A stretch of DNA of 64,000 bases, taken from assembly GCA_030765045.1 (NCBI GenBank), contig CM060965.1, positions 26,185,435-26,249,434 of the forward strand, given 5' to 3'. Each line of letters starts with the position of its first letter. Position 1 is the stretch's first letter. The notes beneath the pieces are model-generated. The model was not told the origin of the DNA, did not search any database, and saw only the letters and a list, made by a program, of their open reading frames with translations. The translations under genes were made by a program, and so were the position numbers. Source of the DNA: Tenodera sinensis. Taxonomy: Eukaryota > Arthropoda > Insecta > Mantodea > Mantidae. Positions 1 through 11,900 of the stretch are shown one piece after another.

Positions 1-119
1 AAAATAGGGAGGAACTGCCTGATCACCAATGCATACTGTATATCAGGGGACAGTGGAAAATGCATCCCTAGAGCTCGCCTTCTTCTGGTGGTAGACAGTA
101 GTTCAATGACGAAGTAGTG

Positions 120-720
120 TATGATTTAAAAGTAGAGTTGGATGAGGAGGAGCACGAGGAGATGTAGGTTAAGGGTGCTCAACTGCATGGTCATTAGCGC
201 CCTTAAAAGCATCTGGCAAAGCCAGATATAAACTTCAATCAAAAATAAAATTACTAATAACAAAGAAAATATACACATAAATATAAAAACAGAGTGGCAA
301 TAGCCAGATATAAAACAAGGTGATAAATATGCCAAAAAGCATAAAAAAGAGACATCTACAATTTCAAATCCTCAAACTTATATTACACTTAAAAACTCTT
401 AACGACTTCAAAATTCTATCAACCGCGTTTTTGTCGTCCGCTAAGACTTCTGCAAGTCTGGCAGGCAGCTGCAGAGAATCTCGAAGGTGCGCTAGAAAGG
501 AACACTCTAGCAGCCCGTGACGGACTGACAAAAGGTTGTCACACAGAGAACATAGAGGGGCACAGTCCGGTTTAAATAGGTAACCACGAGAAAAATTGTA
601 GTGGCCAATTCTCAACCGAGCAAAGTTAACCTCCTCGCGAAGAGATATGCGAGAGGAAGTTACCCAGATTATTGGAAGTGCTTTCAATCCTCTAAGCTTA
701 TTACCGCGGAGAGCTGCCGT
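120..720 (-). pseudogene. LINE 3' fragment (I-group type), minus strand
   Basis: The minus strand encodes the C-terminal end of a retrotransposon ORF2 with a zinc-knuckle-like stretch (APLCSLCDNLLSVRHGLLEC) closely matching the copy at 5098-5688. Its 3' UTR ends in the same hairpin motif (AGGGCGCTAATGACC) near 205-222. It is 5'-truncated upstream of the knuckle region and is a dead copy. Nothing else is seen up to the tetraspanin exon at 1084, which lies in intron sequence. Confidence 0.7.
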
Positions 721-1083
721 GTTAGCAACAGAGGGCCAAAATATTCTCTGATATGTTAGACAAAAACGGAATGAAATGGGTGATATAAATATGGAAACCT
801 CTTCTAAATCCCTCCAGTTTTAAAAGTTTTGGAAATGTTTATAGCCTATGATCGTTCCGAGGTACTGTGCTTTTCAAGAGTAAAATAATCACCAAATTTG
901 GTTAGGAAAGATACATTACTCCCCAGCCACACACTCACACATACATTTTCTCTCTTTATAATATGAGTGGATAGTTTTAGATCAATGTAGCTATAAATGT
1001 TTTTTCTAATTTAATTATTCTTAACAAATTCTCACTTTGAATGTTCCGGCTCAGTAATAAATATGTTTTACTCGATTTTGCAG

Positions 1084-1287
1084 GTATTTGGAGCAGGGAT
1101 TATAACCTATGGAGTAATAGAAGATAACGAAGGAAGTAATTCAGGGTTGAGACCCATGCTGGAAGCTTTAGGTGTACAGACACAAATATATTTGTTTTAC
1201 GCCTCTGGAGCGTTTTCCGTCTTAACCAGCTTGTGTTTTATACTTGGTTTATGTTTATCCCCTAAATGGGGCTGCTGGTTCCTACTC
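1084..1287 (+). CDS. Tetraspanin internal exon A (end of TM1, small loop, TM2)
   Basis: Internal exon of a tetraspanin, a four-pass membrane scaffold that clusters partner proteins. It is bounded by a TTTTGCAG acceptor and a GTAAGT donor, is 204 nt long, and starts and ends in phase 0, giving 68 residues. The translation has a short polar loop (VIEDNEGSNSG) followed by a hydrophobic segment (SGAFSVLTSLCFILGLCL) and a WGCWFLL turn, which fits the small extracellular loop and TM2. The start codon and most of TM1 are not here, so the gene begins upstream of the window. The family call rests mainly on the CCG motif two exons downstream. The precise tetraspanin subtype cannot be assigned. Confidence 0.8.
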
Positions 1288-1957
1288 GTAAGTACCATTT
1301 AGCACTAAATTAATTTCTCAATCAATGGAGAAAAATAAGTTTTCTTTACGTAATGTTCCATTTTTATTTTTCTACCGCTTACTTATGATAAGTAGAAGAT
1401 TCTTTGTACTTCACTAAAAAATTTGGCATCTTAAGTTTTATTGGCAGTGCATAATTTGAGATACCCTGAAACCAAAACTCGAATATCTGTGTGTGAGCAT
1501 GCGCGCGCGTGTGTGCTTGTGTGCATATGTGTGGGTCTGTGTCTGAACTGCATATCTGACAAATGAAATGTTCAATAAATACCAAACTTGCATTTAAGTT
1601 CAGGATCTTCCAAAGATGTAACACGAAATCCACACATTCCATACTACCCTCTAAGTAGAAAACATTTCATTATTGTTTTACTCAAAAAAGGCTTCAGCGT
1701 CTTTTAATAACACCATTTGTTTAAGACATGTGCATTTAATAAAACACACGTTGAAAATTTTGGAAACTACTTGTCCTCCTCATTATGAATAGAGAGAGAG
1801 AGGTAGAGAGAGAGGTAGAGAGAGAGGTAGAATATGGACGGAGGGGATTCAACATTGAGTCAAAAATTACTTACAGCTCTGGAAACATCACTGGAGAGTC
1901 CACAGAAAAAAGTTTGGGAGAAAGTCTCTTGGTTGAAAGAAGAAGCATAGGCGTTTC
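1288..1957. other. Intron sequence, simple-sequence patches
   Basis: Tetraspanin intron. A GT/CA-rich patch lies near 1490-1540 and a GA-rich patch (GAGAGAGGTA units) at 1788-1832. No gene is visible. Confidence 0.6.
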
Positions 1958-2202
1958 CATGGGCGTCGGTAGACTTTTCTTCAGGGAGGGCCGCATGTTG
2001 GAAGTTTGCAATCAAACAACGTTAATTCATTATTCTGCTGCCCAAAACTGTAAAAGACAATATTTGTTGTGGATAAGCGTATTAATTTGCGATAAATAAT
2101 ACATGAAAATAAAACAATAGTCTAATAGTAAACTGCACATAAAATTCATTAATTTTTAAGGGGTCCGCGGCTCTCCCTTGCCTCCCCTTCGCGACGCCCA
2201 TG
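1958..2202. mobile_element. CATGGGCGTCG MITE, copy A
   Basis: 245-bp non-coding element with terminal inverted repeats CATGGGCGTCG / CGACGCCCATG. The flanking octamers are GGCGTTTC (1950-1957) and CGCGTTTC (2203-2210), 7 of 8 identical, as expected for an 8-bp hAT-type target duplication. One of five copies in the window. Confidence 0.8.
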
Positions 2203-3004
2203 CGCGTTTCTCAAGAGAAACCTAATATAACGCTGTATGAGATTCTCATAGTGACCTGATGGAGTATAGCAGTATCAACTTCACTAAACGCTCGAGGAAT
2301 CGACCTACAAAACTTCACATACTGTCTATGTGTGAACATCACTTTCTTTCCTTTACACAATGTTAATGTATTTGATACCAAATTAAGAACACCTCCACTT
2401 ATCTTATTAATATTGCAAAGTGTAATGCTGATTAGTTTCAAGTTGCATCCAACTTATTCTTTGAAAATTTGTTCTTAATTTAGATTCTGTTGCTTCACTG
2501 TTATTAGCTTCAATTTTTCCTTAATGTATCTGATATTTTCCTTGTTATAGTGCACCAAGTTCAGAACTGTACTAAATTATAATACGTATAAGCTGAAACA
2601 ATGTAGTACCCGTTATTACAATTCACATAAATGCAATAAGGAAGCTCTATACCAGGTAGCCCTTCTCATTCGGCGTAAGTAGATATCCCTTTGTGCGTTA
2701 AAACAGTTGCAGAACGCCACGGCGCAAATCTAGACGGCAGTGGCGTGTTCTGACTCTCAGAGAAGACGTGAGGTGAGCGGCAGTTGAGCTACCGTGTGCA
2801 GTACTGATAATAGACAGTAACAGTATAAACAACCGAAAAGGGTCTCACTTTACCTACAGGAACTTAATTTTCCAGGGAATAAACTCACTCCTGCATATGC
2901 TGCTATTGTCTAACATTACGGATTACCGATGTGTAAAGTGCAAGCATGAGGGCACGTAATGTTTCATTGGCATTCGTCCATTTCTTATTAATGTTAATGT
3001 TATA

Positions 3005-3080
3005 TTTATTATTATGATTAATTATTAATCATTAATAATAATAATAATAATACAATTTTTATTATTATTACTATTATTAC

Positions 3081-3137
<57 letters not shown>
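3005..3137. repeat. (TTA/ATT)n microsatellite
   Basis: Imperfect then perfect ATT-period-3 tract. It lies just upstream of the LINE relic at 3178 and may be linked to it. The stretch 2203-3005 before it shows nothing recognisable. Confidence 0.85.
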
Positions 3138-3177
3138 AATAAAATATAAATACTAGAAAATTTAAGTCTGTTACTCT

Positions 3178-4165
3178 AAAAGTACAGAACTAGAAAAATC
3201 CATGCAACAATCCTTAACCAACCTACAAAAGTGGGCCAAAGAAAATGTTATGACTGTTAATACAACAAAATCAAACTACTAAATCTTTGCACTAAGAAAA
3301 AAATCTACTAAAATAAAACTAAATTTTGAGGGTCAACAATTACCAGAAACAAAGGAAGCAAAGTATTCAGGAGTTATATGTTATACCAAACTTACACGGA
3401 CAAAACAAAAAGAAAATGTAATACAAAGAGCAGAGAGGCGCCTTTCACTGTTAAAACATCTAACAAGAACGAAGTGGGGATGCTCCAGAGCAATTCCTAA
3501 CACAACATACAATATATATATATATATATATAAAGCCATTATTTACTTACTGCAGCAGTTCTTGTAACAGCAAATAAAAAAAAAATAAAAACAATAAAAA
3601 ATTAAAAAATAAAAAAAAAAATAAAAAAGAAATCAAATCTTTCAAAACCAAAGTCTGAGACTAATTACAGGTGCTATCAAAACCACACCAATAGCAGCTA
3701 TGGAAATACTAACCAACCAATACCCGATTGAATATGAAATAGAAAACGCGGCTCTTATTCAACACAAAAAGTTGATCAGACTCCCATTCAATACATGGAA
3801 CAAGAGAAGTTTTACACATACACTGAAGACTCAGGAGAGCTTTCTTTCCAAAATTCAAGACATCAAGAAGAATGTAGACCTTCCTAATTCAAAGGAAAAC
3901 TTCATATCTAAAGTCAATCCGACAGAAACATCAGACATCACATATTACAGAGGAAGTTAACTTCCTGACAGGAAATTAAGAAAAGTGATACTCCAACTAG
4001 TGTTCTAAAATTATTGGCATTAGAGGCAATCCATTCTAGATTTCCAGAACATGAATGGCTCCACATTTATAATGATGCATCATTAATATCAAACCGAGAT
4101 GGAGCAGGGGCTGGAGTCACGTGTCACCTTTTTTCCTATTACAAATCTTTAAGTTATGGAAGTAC
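3178..4165 (+). pseudogene. Decayed Jockey-type LINE (RT end, connection, start of RNase H)
   Basis: Translation in shifting frames gives reverse-transcriptase C-terminal text (LQKWAKENVMTVNTTKS, then AERRLSLLKHLTRTKWGCSR). It continues through an 86-residue open stretch at 3700-3960 into the beginning of an RNase H domain (WLHIYNDASL near 4060). Stops, an (AT)n insertion at about 3513-3532 and an A-rich patch at 3570-3640 break it. It is a retrotransposon fossil inside tetraspanin intron 1. The stretch 4166-4640 has no recognised feature. Confidence 0.7.
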
Positions 4166-4639
4166 AACTTATAATATATGGTAATAATTTTCAGTAAAAA
4201 TGAATAGAGAAAACGAACACAAAAAGGGAGTAGCCTCGCGAATTAAAAAAATCTGAATAGCTCCAACGGTTTTTGTAGCGTCGTTTCAGTAAGAACGGTC
4301 ACTTTTAGCTTACCTGTCAGAGTGAACAGACCTAGTTGTGTTACAAACACATCGCACAACGATAGTCGATTGGAGTGAATCAGCTAGCTGTCAAGTGCCA
4401 GGTTAGTTCTCGCCGACTGTACGTCCGTGGAAACCAACGGACACAAAATTATCATCGCAAAGCTTATTTTAGGTGTATAAAGCACAGTTTTATTTGGTTG
4501 GTAAATTATAATAGACGTGGTTACATTGCTCGGCAATGTAAGTGAAACGAAAATAGTGAAAAGATTGAAGCTTTATTAAAAGACATTATCATCTAAATTG
4601 TTGTCATCCTTTCAAAGCCCACCACACTAAGAGAACGAT

Positions 4640-5890
4640 ATAGGAATAGCACCCTTAGTCCTAAGCCTGCGGGGTTCGTTTCCAAGACCTTCTAGTGAAG
4701 CTTGGAGTGGAACTGCCTAGGATGTTCGCCAAGGGTGAGAGGCTTTACCCCCCTTGGCTATCTGGCACGCCCCATGTAGATCTTGGGATGACCGTACACC
4801 AGAAGTTCACGATAACTATTTCAAGTATCCGGACGTGTTTCTTAGAATTTTTGTCAGGCTACACTGATCGTCGATATATTTACACCAATGGGTCAAAGAG
4901 CACCAACGGTGTTGGATGTGCTTATATTTATGGAACCGAACCATATACATTCGGTTTTCCAAATAGCACTTCCATTTTTACTGCAGAGCTTTATGCAATT
5001 TATCGAGCCGTTTTGTATGTTCGCCGTCGTAAATTAGGTGACTGCCTGATTTTGAGCGATTCCCTTAGGGCTTAGTGCACTGCAGAGCCTTTGTCAGTTG
5101 TACAACCCCCACCCTATTGTACAACGTATCCAGGATGCCCTCCATGTTTTACACGCTTCTGGCGTTGACGTGGTGTGTGCATGGATTCCTGGTCACGTAG
5201 GTTTGCCGGGGAATGAAATGGCAGATTTAGCAGCAAAGACGGCAACTACAGAACCCAGTATTACCATCTCACGTGTTACTTCGGAAGACTTTAGGCTTGA
5301 AGTGCGGAGAGCGGTGCTGTCGTCCTGGCACGACGAGTGGTCAGCTCTCCGCGGTAATAAGCTTAGAGAAGTGAAAGAACTTCCGATAAACTGGGTAACT
5401 TCCTGTCGCACATCTTGTCGCGAGGAGGTTAGGCTGGCTCGATTAAGAATAGGGCACTGCAATTTTTCGCATGGTTACCTATTTAAAAGGGACCCTGCGC
5501 CTCTATGTCCGCTGTGTGACAACCTTTTGTCGGTTCGCCACGTGCTGCTGGAGTGTTGCTCTCTAGCGCACCTTCGGGGTTCTCTGCAGCTGCCTGCCAG
5601 ACTTGCAGAGGTCCTAGCGGACGACAAAACAGCGGTTGATAGAGTTTTTAAGTTTTTAGCGGATTGTAATATCAATTTGAGGATTTAAAATTTTAGATTA
5701 TTGTTTATGCCTTTTGACCTATTTATTACATTGTTTTATATCCGGTTATTGCCGCTGGTTTTACGTTTATGTGTATTTTACTGGTAATTTAGTTTTGATT
5801 CAAGTTTATATCTGGCTATTGCCATGAATTTTAGAAGGGCGCTAATGACCTAGAAGTTGAGCGCCCTTAAACCCACAAATCAATCAATCA
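4640..5890 (+). pseudogene. I-group LINE 3' half: RNase H, zinc knuckle, 3' hairpin and tail
   Basis: Encodes an RNase H domain (YTNGSKS, FTAELYAIYRAV, ILSDSLRA, GNEMADLAAK) and a C-terminal zinc-knuckle-like region (PLCPLCDNLLSVRHVLLEC). Two lesions are visible: the first catalytic Asp of the YTDGSK motif is Asn, and the frame breaks around 5070-5100. The 3' UTR ends in a 9-bp perfect stem (5835-5843 with 5860-5868) followed by an (AATC)n tail to about 5890. That is the structure expected for LINE-type target-primed insertion. Inactive copy in tetraspanin intron 1. Confidence 0.8.
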
Positions 5891-6179
5891 ATCCTTTCAA
5901 AGCACAACCCACGCATATGCAGGGAAAGAAATCTCATAGCTTTATCGGCGGCAAGGATTGCCCCAAAGGGACTTTGAGGCATTATTAAGCGGCGTGAAGC
6001 AGCATTACTTCAAATTGTTATCAACGTGTGACCAACAAAATATTACGTAATTCAGCAGCAAATTCGTTGCATCTACGAGTTGCTAATCCTGCTCCAAAGT
6101 TCACATTAGCGTGAAGCAAATAAATAATTGCTTCAATGCTTTGAGGCCCTCTGAATAAAAAGAAGTGTTTTTCGGAAAA

Positions 6180-6640
6180 TGCCCATGTACATGTAATAAT
6201 GTAAAAAGTAAAAGTTGGTTAAGTACCAAACTTGGCATTTAAGTTTACTATCTTTCACGGATGCCACACGAAGATTTTGAAGAAAATTTCCCCACGCCAA
6301 AGTGCCGTTTGCAAGGAAAAGGTTTCGAACATTTCGATATTCTCAATTTTTATTAAAATACCATATTAAGATAAGATATTTTAATGAAAAATGAAATGTA
6401 TATATTGCATTTTCTGGGGAAAGCTATTGAAGTCTTCATTTGGAATGTCTTTTGCATAATAGGTAAACGTATGAGACACTCAAAATCTTGAACTAAGACT
6501 TGAAACTCTCAGAATCTTACAGTCAAAATCTTACTGCACATAAAAGTATATCTCATTGAAGGACATAACATATAACCAGTCTTTTGTGCAGTTAGCCATT
6601 TCTGAGATATTCCTTGTTATTGATTTAAAGTTTCAAATAC
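6180..6640. repeat. Dispersed ~800-bp repeat, partial copy 1
   Basis: Diverged match to 57180-57620: shared text includes GGCATTTAAGTTTA, CACGAAGATTTTGAAGAAAA and AAATGAAATGTATAT. Non-coding. 5891-6180 and 6641-6954 hold nothing recognisable. Confidence 0.6.
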
Positions 6641-6954
6641 AATTTTTGTCAATCCCAGAAACATCTGTAACTGCGCAACTATGACCTCTGCTCACAGTTG
6701 CTAACATCGTCATATAACTCTCATAACAGCAAAAATGTTCACAGAAAAATATTCCTGGAGAATCGGACGCAATAGTAAGTTTAAAAGCCCAAATTGTAAA
6801 TATTTATCATTTTTATTGAATTTTCACCTATTTGTTCCCTTAAACAAAAGTAACGTTGTGAACTTGAAAGTAACTGGGAGAGTTAAAGCCCTCCTCCCGT
6901 GATCCTGTGCATGAGGCATATAAACGATGCTAAAATTTGGTTATGTTGTTGCAG

Positions 6955-7113
6955 GGGTGTTTGTTTTTGTTAGTGTCTATGGCAATCAACTTGTATCTTG
7001 TTTGCGTGATACTGATACACGACCAGTATGAATGGGGAGTGGAGGAATACCTCAAGAACCTGAGCTACTCCGACCCCAAAGGAAAGGACATCTGGGATAA
7101 ATTACAAAAGGAG
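6955..7113 (+). CDS. Tetraspanin internal exon B (TM3, start of large loop)
   Basis: 159-nt exon between a TTGTTGCAG acceptor and a GAG|GTGAGC donor, phase 0 on both sides, 53 residues. It encodes a hydrophobic helix (CLFLLVSMAINLYLVCVILI), which fits TM3, and then a polar helix region ending IWDKLQKE. A conserved 'W..lQ' segment just before the CCG motif is typical of tetraspanin large loops. A possible N-glycosylation site, KNLSYS, lies in the loop. It joins in frame to exon A (5.7-kb intron) and exon C (6.3-kb intron). Confidence 0.85.
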
Positions 7114-8505
7114 GTGAGCCAATTATAATAGACTCAGGGTATTTCTTGACACTTCAAGCGCATAGTTGATGTTCATGTTTTCCTAAACCTAACCAAGCGG
7201 GATGGCTCGGGCGCTAGCGTCTGCGACACGCATTTGGGAGGCAATGAGTTGGATTCCCTGATGCATTTATGAAATATGTAAAACACTTATTCACATTTTT
7301 TTTACAAAATGTGTATTTTATGTGAAGCTAAATGACCCGGTGAACTTCATACCACCTAGAATTGATTTGAATGTAACTCTTCATAAGTGAATATTAATCC
7401 TAATCAATCTTCCAACTCTGATTCATTGAGATCGATAATATTAGACGCATTGTGTACGGTTTGAGTGTTGTTTGATTATTAAATGAAACTTGTTTGTAAT
7501 TCAATTTGCGGTTTGCACTTGAAGTAGCTCATCGCGCATTTAACTAACTTCGACGACCTATAGTAAAACGATACGGAATTGTTTTCACGGTCACTCAAAT
7601 TTGTTGAACTTACCTTGAGGATTTCACAATAATGAAATCCTCAAACTAATTCCTCGAGTTTCGCTAAAACACATTTTGTGGTTATGTCTAAGCTTGCTCT
7701 AATTCCTTGAGCCTGGCTAAAATAAAATTGAATGAATGGGTTTAAAAATCTAAAATAGAAACAAACTTAGAGACTAAAAGCTTCACTTATCTTAGTAGGT
7801 AATTGCTGAAAATTTTTGAAAATCCTGCTGCCATATTGTGTTTCATGATGCTTCCATCATATTTGTTTTGTTTATTTCTAAGCCTGCAAGTTATGACTTA
7901 ATAGAATGACTGAGCAAAATGAATGTTCGCAAAACGTAATTAAATTCGATTTAACCAAATCTAATCTCAAAATCCACAACTTTTTTCGAAAAAGCTATTT
8001 TAAATGTAATAGATGCAGCTGTGAAATGATAGTCCGCCACAAACGCCATCTATTAAAAGTAATCCAAAGTGTCAATTCCCATATAAAATTACCAATTTCG
8101 ATATTTTCGATTTATCAGCTGTTCTTGTTGGTTGTTTCCTAAAGTTCTTTCTTTTTTCTAAGCCATCCCAGTATAGAGGGGGAAAAAACAAAAAAGAAAT
8201 TATTCAAATTGGTCCATGTTCGAGCTTTTGTCAGATTAACGCACGGCAATTGATTTAGACAGACAGACAGACAAAAAGACAGACCGACAGACAGATATCT
8301 GTGACATTAACTCGTCTAGCGCTTAAATGAAGCACCGCAGCAAAACACTTTCCTCAACAAAAAGTGTTTAAAATAATGTAATCTATAAGTTCCCAAATTT
8401 TGTCGGTCTAATTTTGGGACATTCTGTATATACACACTCTGAACCTCTTTATTCTGCAACCACAATATCATAGCACATTTCACGGCACTCCCAGGCAGAG
8501 ATAAT
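7114..8505. other. Intron sequence without recognised features
   Basis: AT-rich tetraspanin intron. A short CAGACAGA-type tract lies near 8257-8296. The only long frame (7906-8142, 78 residues) has no recognisable domain. Confidence 0.6.
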
Positions 8506-8798
8506 GCCAGGTGAGTCAGCTGCCCCTTATTCTCAAGTTTTATGCAATCCGCATTTTGTACTCTAACATGAAAACATCGAACCCTGTACTAGGTTCTAAC
8601 ACATACTTAACATGGATGTTAAACACTTGACGAAAATTAGTACTAATATACCAGGTGAGTCAGCTGCCCCATATTCTCGAGTTTTATGCAATCCGCATAT
8701 TATATTCCAACATGAAAACATCCCCATTACTAGGTTCTACCCGCGTATTTAACATGGATGTTAACCACTCGATGAAATTAGTACTAATATAGATGTTA
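8506..8798. repeat. Direct tandem duplication, ~147-bp unit
   Basis: Two adjacent units, about 8506-8650 and 8651-8798, both start CCAGGTGAGTCAGCTGCCCC and end TTAGTACTAATATA, with scattered differences. Non-coding. Confidence 0.85.
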
Positions 8799-8956
8799 TC
8801 ACATCGCCTTTTAATAGATTCGTAATTAGACAGCTGACGTTCGCAAATGTTCACAGAAACCAGGGAATACTACATTCTAAACGGAATGCTTATGTCTGAA
8901 GTTGCTAGGTAGCTCAAATGGAACGAGCGCGAGACTCCGATGTAATCTGTTTGCCT

Positions 8957-11900
8957 GATGGCGGTGGTGGCGGTGGTGGCGATGGCAGCGGTGGCGGCGG
9001 CGTCGGTGGTGGTGGGGTGGTGGCAATGGCGGCGGTAGCGGTGGCGGTGACGGTGCCGTTGGCGGTGGCGGTGGTGGTGGTGGCGGTGGAGGTGGTGGTG
9101 GTGGTAAAGGTGGTGGTGACAGTGGGGGTGGTGGCGATGGCGGTGGCGGTGGCGGTGGCGGTGGTGGTGACGGTGGCGATGGCGGTGGTGGTGGTTGTGG
9201 TGGTGGCAGTGGTGGTGGTGGCGGTGGCGATGGCGGTGGTGGTGACGATGGCGGTGGCGGTGGTTGTGGTGGTGGCGGTGGTGGTGGCAGTGGTGGTGGT
9301 GGCGGTGGGGGTGGCGGTGGTGGTGGTGGCGGTGGCGATGGCGGTGGTGGCAGTGGTGGCGGTGGTGGTGGCGGTGGCGATGGCGGTGGTGGTGGCGATG
9401 GCGGTGGCGGTGGTTGTGGTGGTGGCAGTGGCGGTGGTGGTGGCGGTGGCGATGGCGGTGGTGGTAGCGATGGCGGTGGCGGTGGTTGTGGTGGTGGCAG
9501 TGGCGTTGGTGGTGGCGGTGGTGGTGGTGGCGGTGGCGATGGTGGTGGCGATGGCGGTAGTGGCGGTGGTGGTGGTGGTGACGGTGGCGGTGGTGGTGGT
9601 GACGGTGGCGGTGATAGTGGCGATGGCGGTGGTGGCGGTGGTGGTGGTGACGGTGGCGGTGGTGGTGGTGACGGTGGCGGTGGTGGTGACGGTGGCGGTG
9701 GTGGTGGTGATAGTGGCGATGGTGGTGGTGGTGACGGTGGCGGTGGTGGTGGTGACTGTGACGGTGTTAGTGGTGGTGGTGATAGTGGCGATGGTGGTGG
9801 TGGTGGTGGTGACGGTGGCGGTGGTGGTGACGGTGGCGGTGGTGGTGGTGACGGTGGTGGTGGTGGTGACGGTGGCGGTGGTGGTGGCGGTGGTGGTGAT
9901 GACGGTGGCGGTGATAGTGGCGATGGCGGTGGTGGCAGTGGTGGTGGTGACGGTGGCGGTGGTGGTGGTGACGGTGGCGGTGGTGGTGGTGGTGGTGGTG
10001 ACGGTGGCGGTGGTGGTGACGGTGGCGGTGGTGGTGGTGACGGTGGTGGTGGTGGTGACGGTGGCGGTGGTGGTGGCGGTGGTGGTGGTGGTGGCGGTGG
10101 TGGTGATGACGGTGGCGGTGGTGGTGACGGTGGTGGTGGTGGTGACGGTGGTGGTGATGACGGTGGCGGTGGTGGTGACGGTGGTGGTGGTGGTGACGGT
10201 GGTGGTGATGACGGTGGCGGTGGTGGTGACGGTGGTGGTGGTGGTGACGGTGGTGGTGGTGGTGGCGGTGGTGGTGATGACGGTGGTGGTGGTGGTGACG
10301 GTGGTGGTGGTGGTGACGGTGGCGGTGGTGGTGGCGGTGGTGGTGATGACGGTGGCGGTGATAGTGGCGATGGCGGTGGTGGCAGTGGTGGTGGTGACGG
10401 TGGCGGTGGTGGTGGTGACGGTGGCGGTGGTGGTGGTGGTGGTGGTGACGGTGGTGGTGGTGGCGGTGGTGGTGATGACGGTGGCGGTGATAGTGGCGAT
10501 GGCGGTGGTGGCAGTGGTGGTGGTGACGGTGGCGGTGGTGGTGGTGACGGTGGCGGTGGTGGTGACGGTGGCGGTGGTGGTGGTGATAGTGGCGATGGTG
10601 GTGGTGGTGGTGACGGTGTCGGTGGTGGTGGTGACTGTGACGGTGTTAGTGGTGGTGGTGATAGTGGCGATGGTGGTGGTGGTGACGGTGGCGGTGGTGG
10701 TGGTGACGGTGGCGGTGGTGGTGGTGGTGACGGTGGCGGTGGTGGTGACGGTGGCGGTGGTGGTGGTGACGGTGGTGGTGGTGACGGTGGCGGTGGCGGT
10801 GGTGGTGGCGGTGGTGGTGGTGGTGGTGGCGGTGGTGGTGGTAGTGACGGTGGCGGTGGTGGTGACGGTGGCGGTGGTGGTGACGGTGGTGGTGGTGGTG
10901 GCGGTGGTGGTGGTGGCGGTGGTGGTGGTGATGGTGGTGGTGGCGGTGGTGGTGGTGACGGTGGCGGTGGTGGTGGTGACGGTGGCGGTGGTGGTGACGG
11001 TGGCGGTGGTGGTGGTGACGGTGGTGGTGGTGACGGTGGTGGTGGTGACGGTGGTGGTGGTGGTGACGGTGGCGGTGGTGGTGGTGATGTTGGTGGTGAC
11101 GGTGGCGGTGGTGGTGGTGACGGTGGTGGTGGTGGTGACGGTGGCGGTGGTGGTGGTGGTGGCGGTGGTGGTGGTGAGGGTGGCGGTGGTGGTGATGGTG
11201 GTGGTGGTGACGGTGGCGGTGGTGGTGGTGACGGTGGCGGTGGTGGTGATGGTGGTGGTGACGGTGGCGGTGGTGGTGACGGTGGCGGTGGTGGTGGTGA
11301 CGGTGGCGGTGGTGGTGGTGATGGTGGTGGTGATAGTGGCGATGGTTGTGGTGGTGGCAGTGGCGGTGGCGGTGGTGGTGACGGTGGCGGTGGTGGTGAT
11401 GGTGGTGGTGACGGTGGCGGTGGTGGTGACGGTGGCGGTGGTGGTGATGGTGGTGGTGATAGTGGCGATGGTTGTGGTGGTGGCAGTGGCGGTGGTGGTG
11501 GTGACGGTGGCGGTGGTGGTGATGGTGGTGGTGACGGTGGCGGTGGTGGTGGTGGTGACGGTGGCGGTGGTGGTGATGGTGGTGGTGACGGTGGCGGTGG
11601 TGGTGACGGTGGTGATGGTGGTGGTGACGGTGGCGGTGGTGGTGATGGTGGTGGTGACGGTGGCGGTGGTGGTGGTGACGGTGGCGGTGGTGGTGGTGAC
11701 GGTGGCGGTGGTGGTGGTGGTGACGGTGACGGTGGCGGTGGTGGTGATGGTGGTGGTGATAGTGGCGATGGTTGTGGTGGTGGCAGTGGCGGTGGCGGTG
11801 GTGGTGGTGGTGACGGTGGTGGTGGTGATAGTGGCGATGGTGGTGGTGGTGGTGTCGGTGGCGGTGGTGGTGGTGACGGTGTCGGCGGTGGTGGTGGTGA

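Noticed and set aside
5193..5462. Minus-strand frames opposite the LINE ORF (5193-5462, 5475-5675)
   Set aside because: Shadows of the LINE coding strand, which carries the recognisable motifs.
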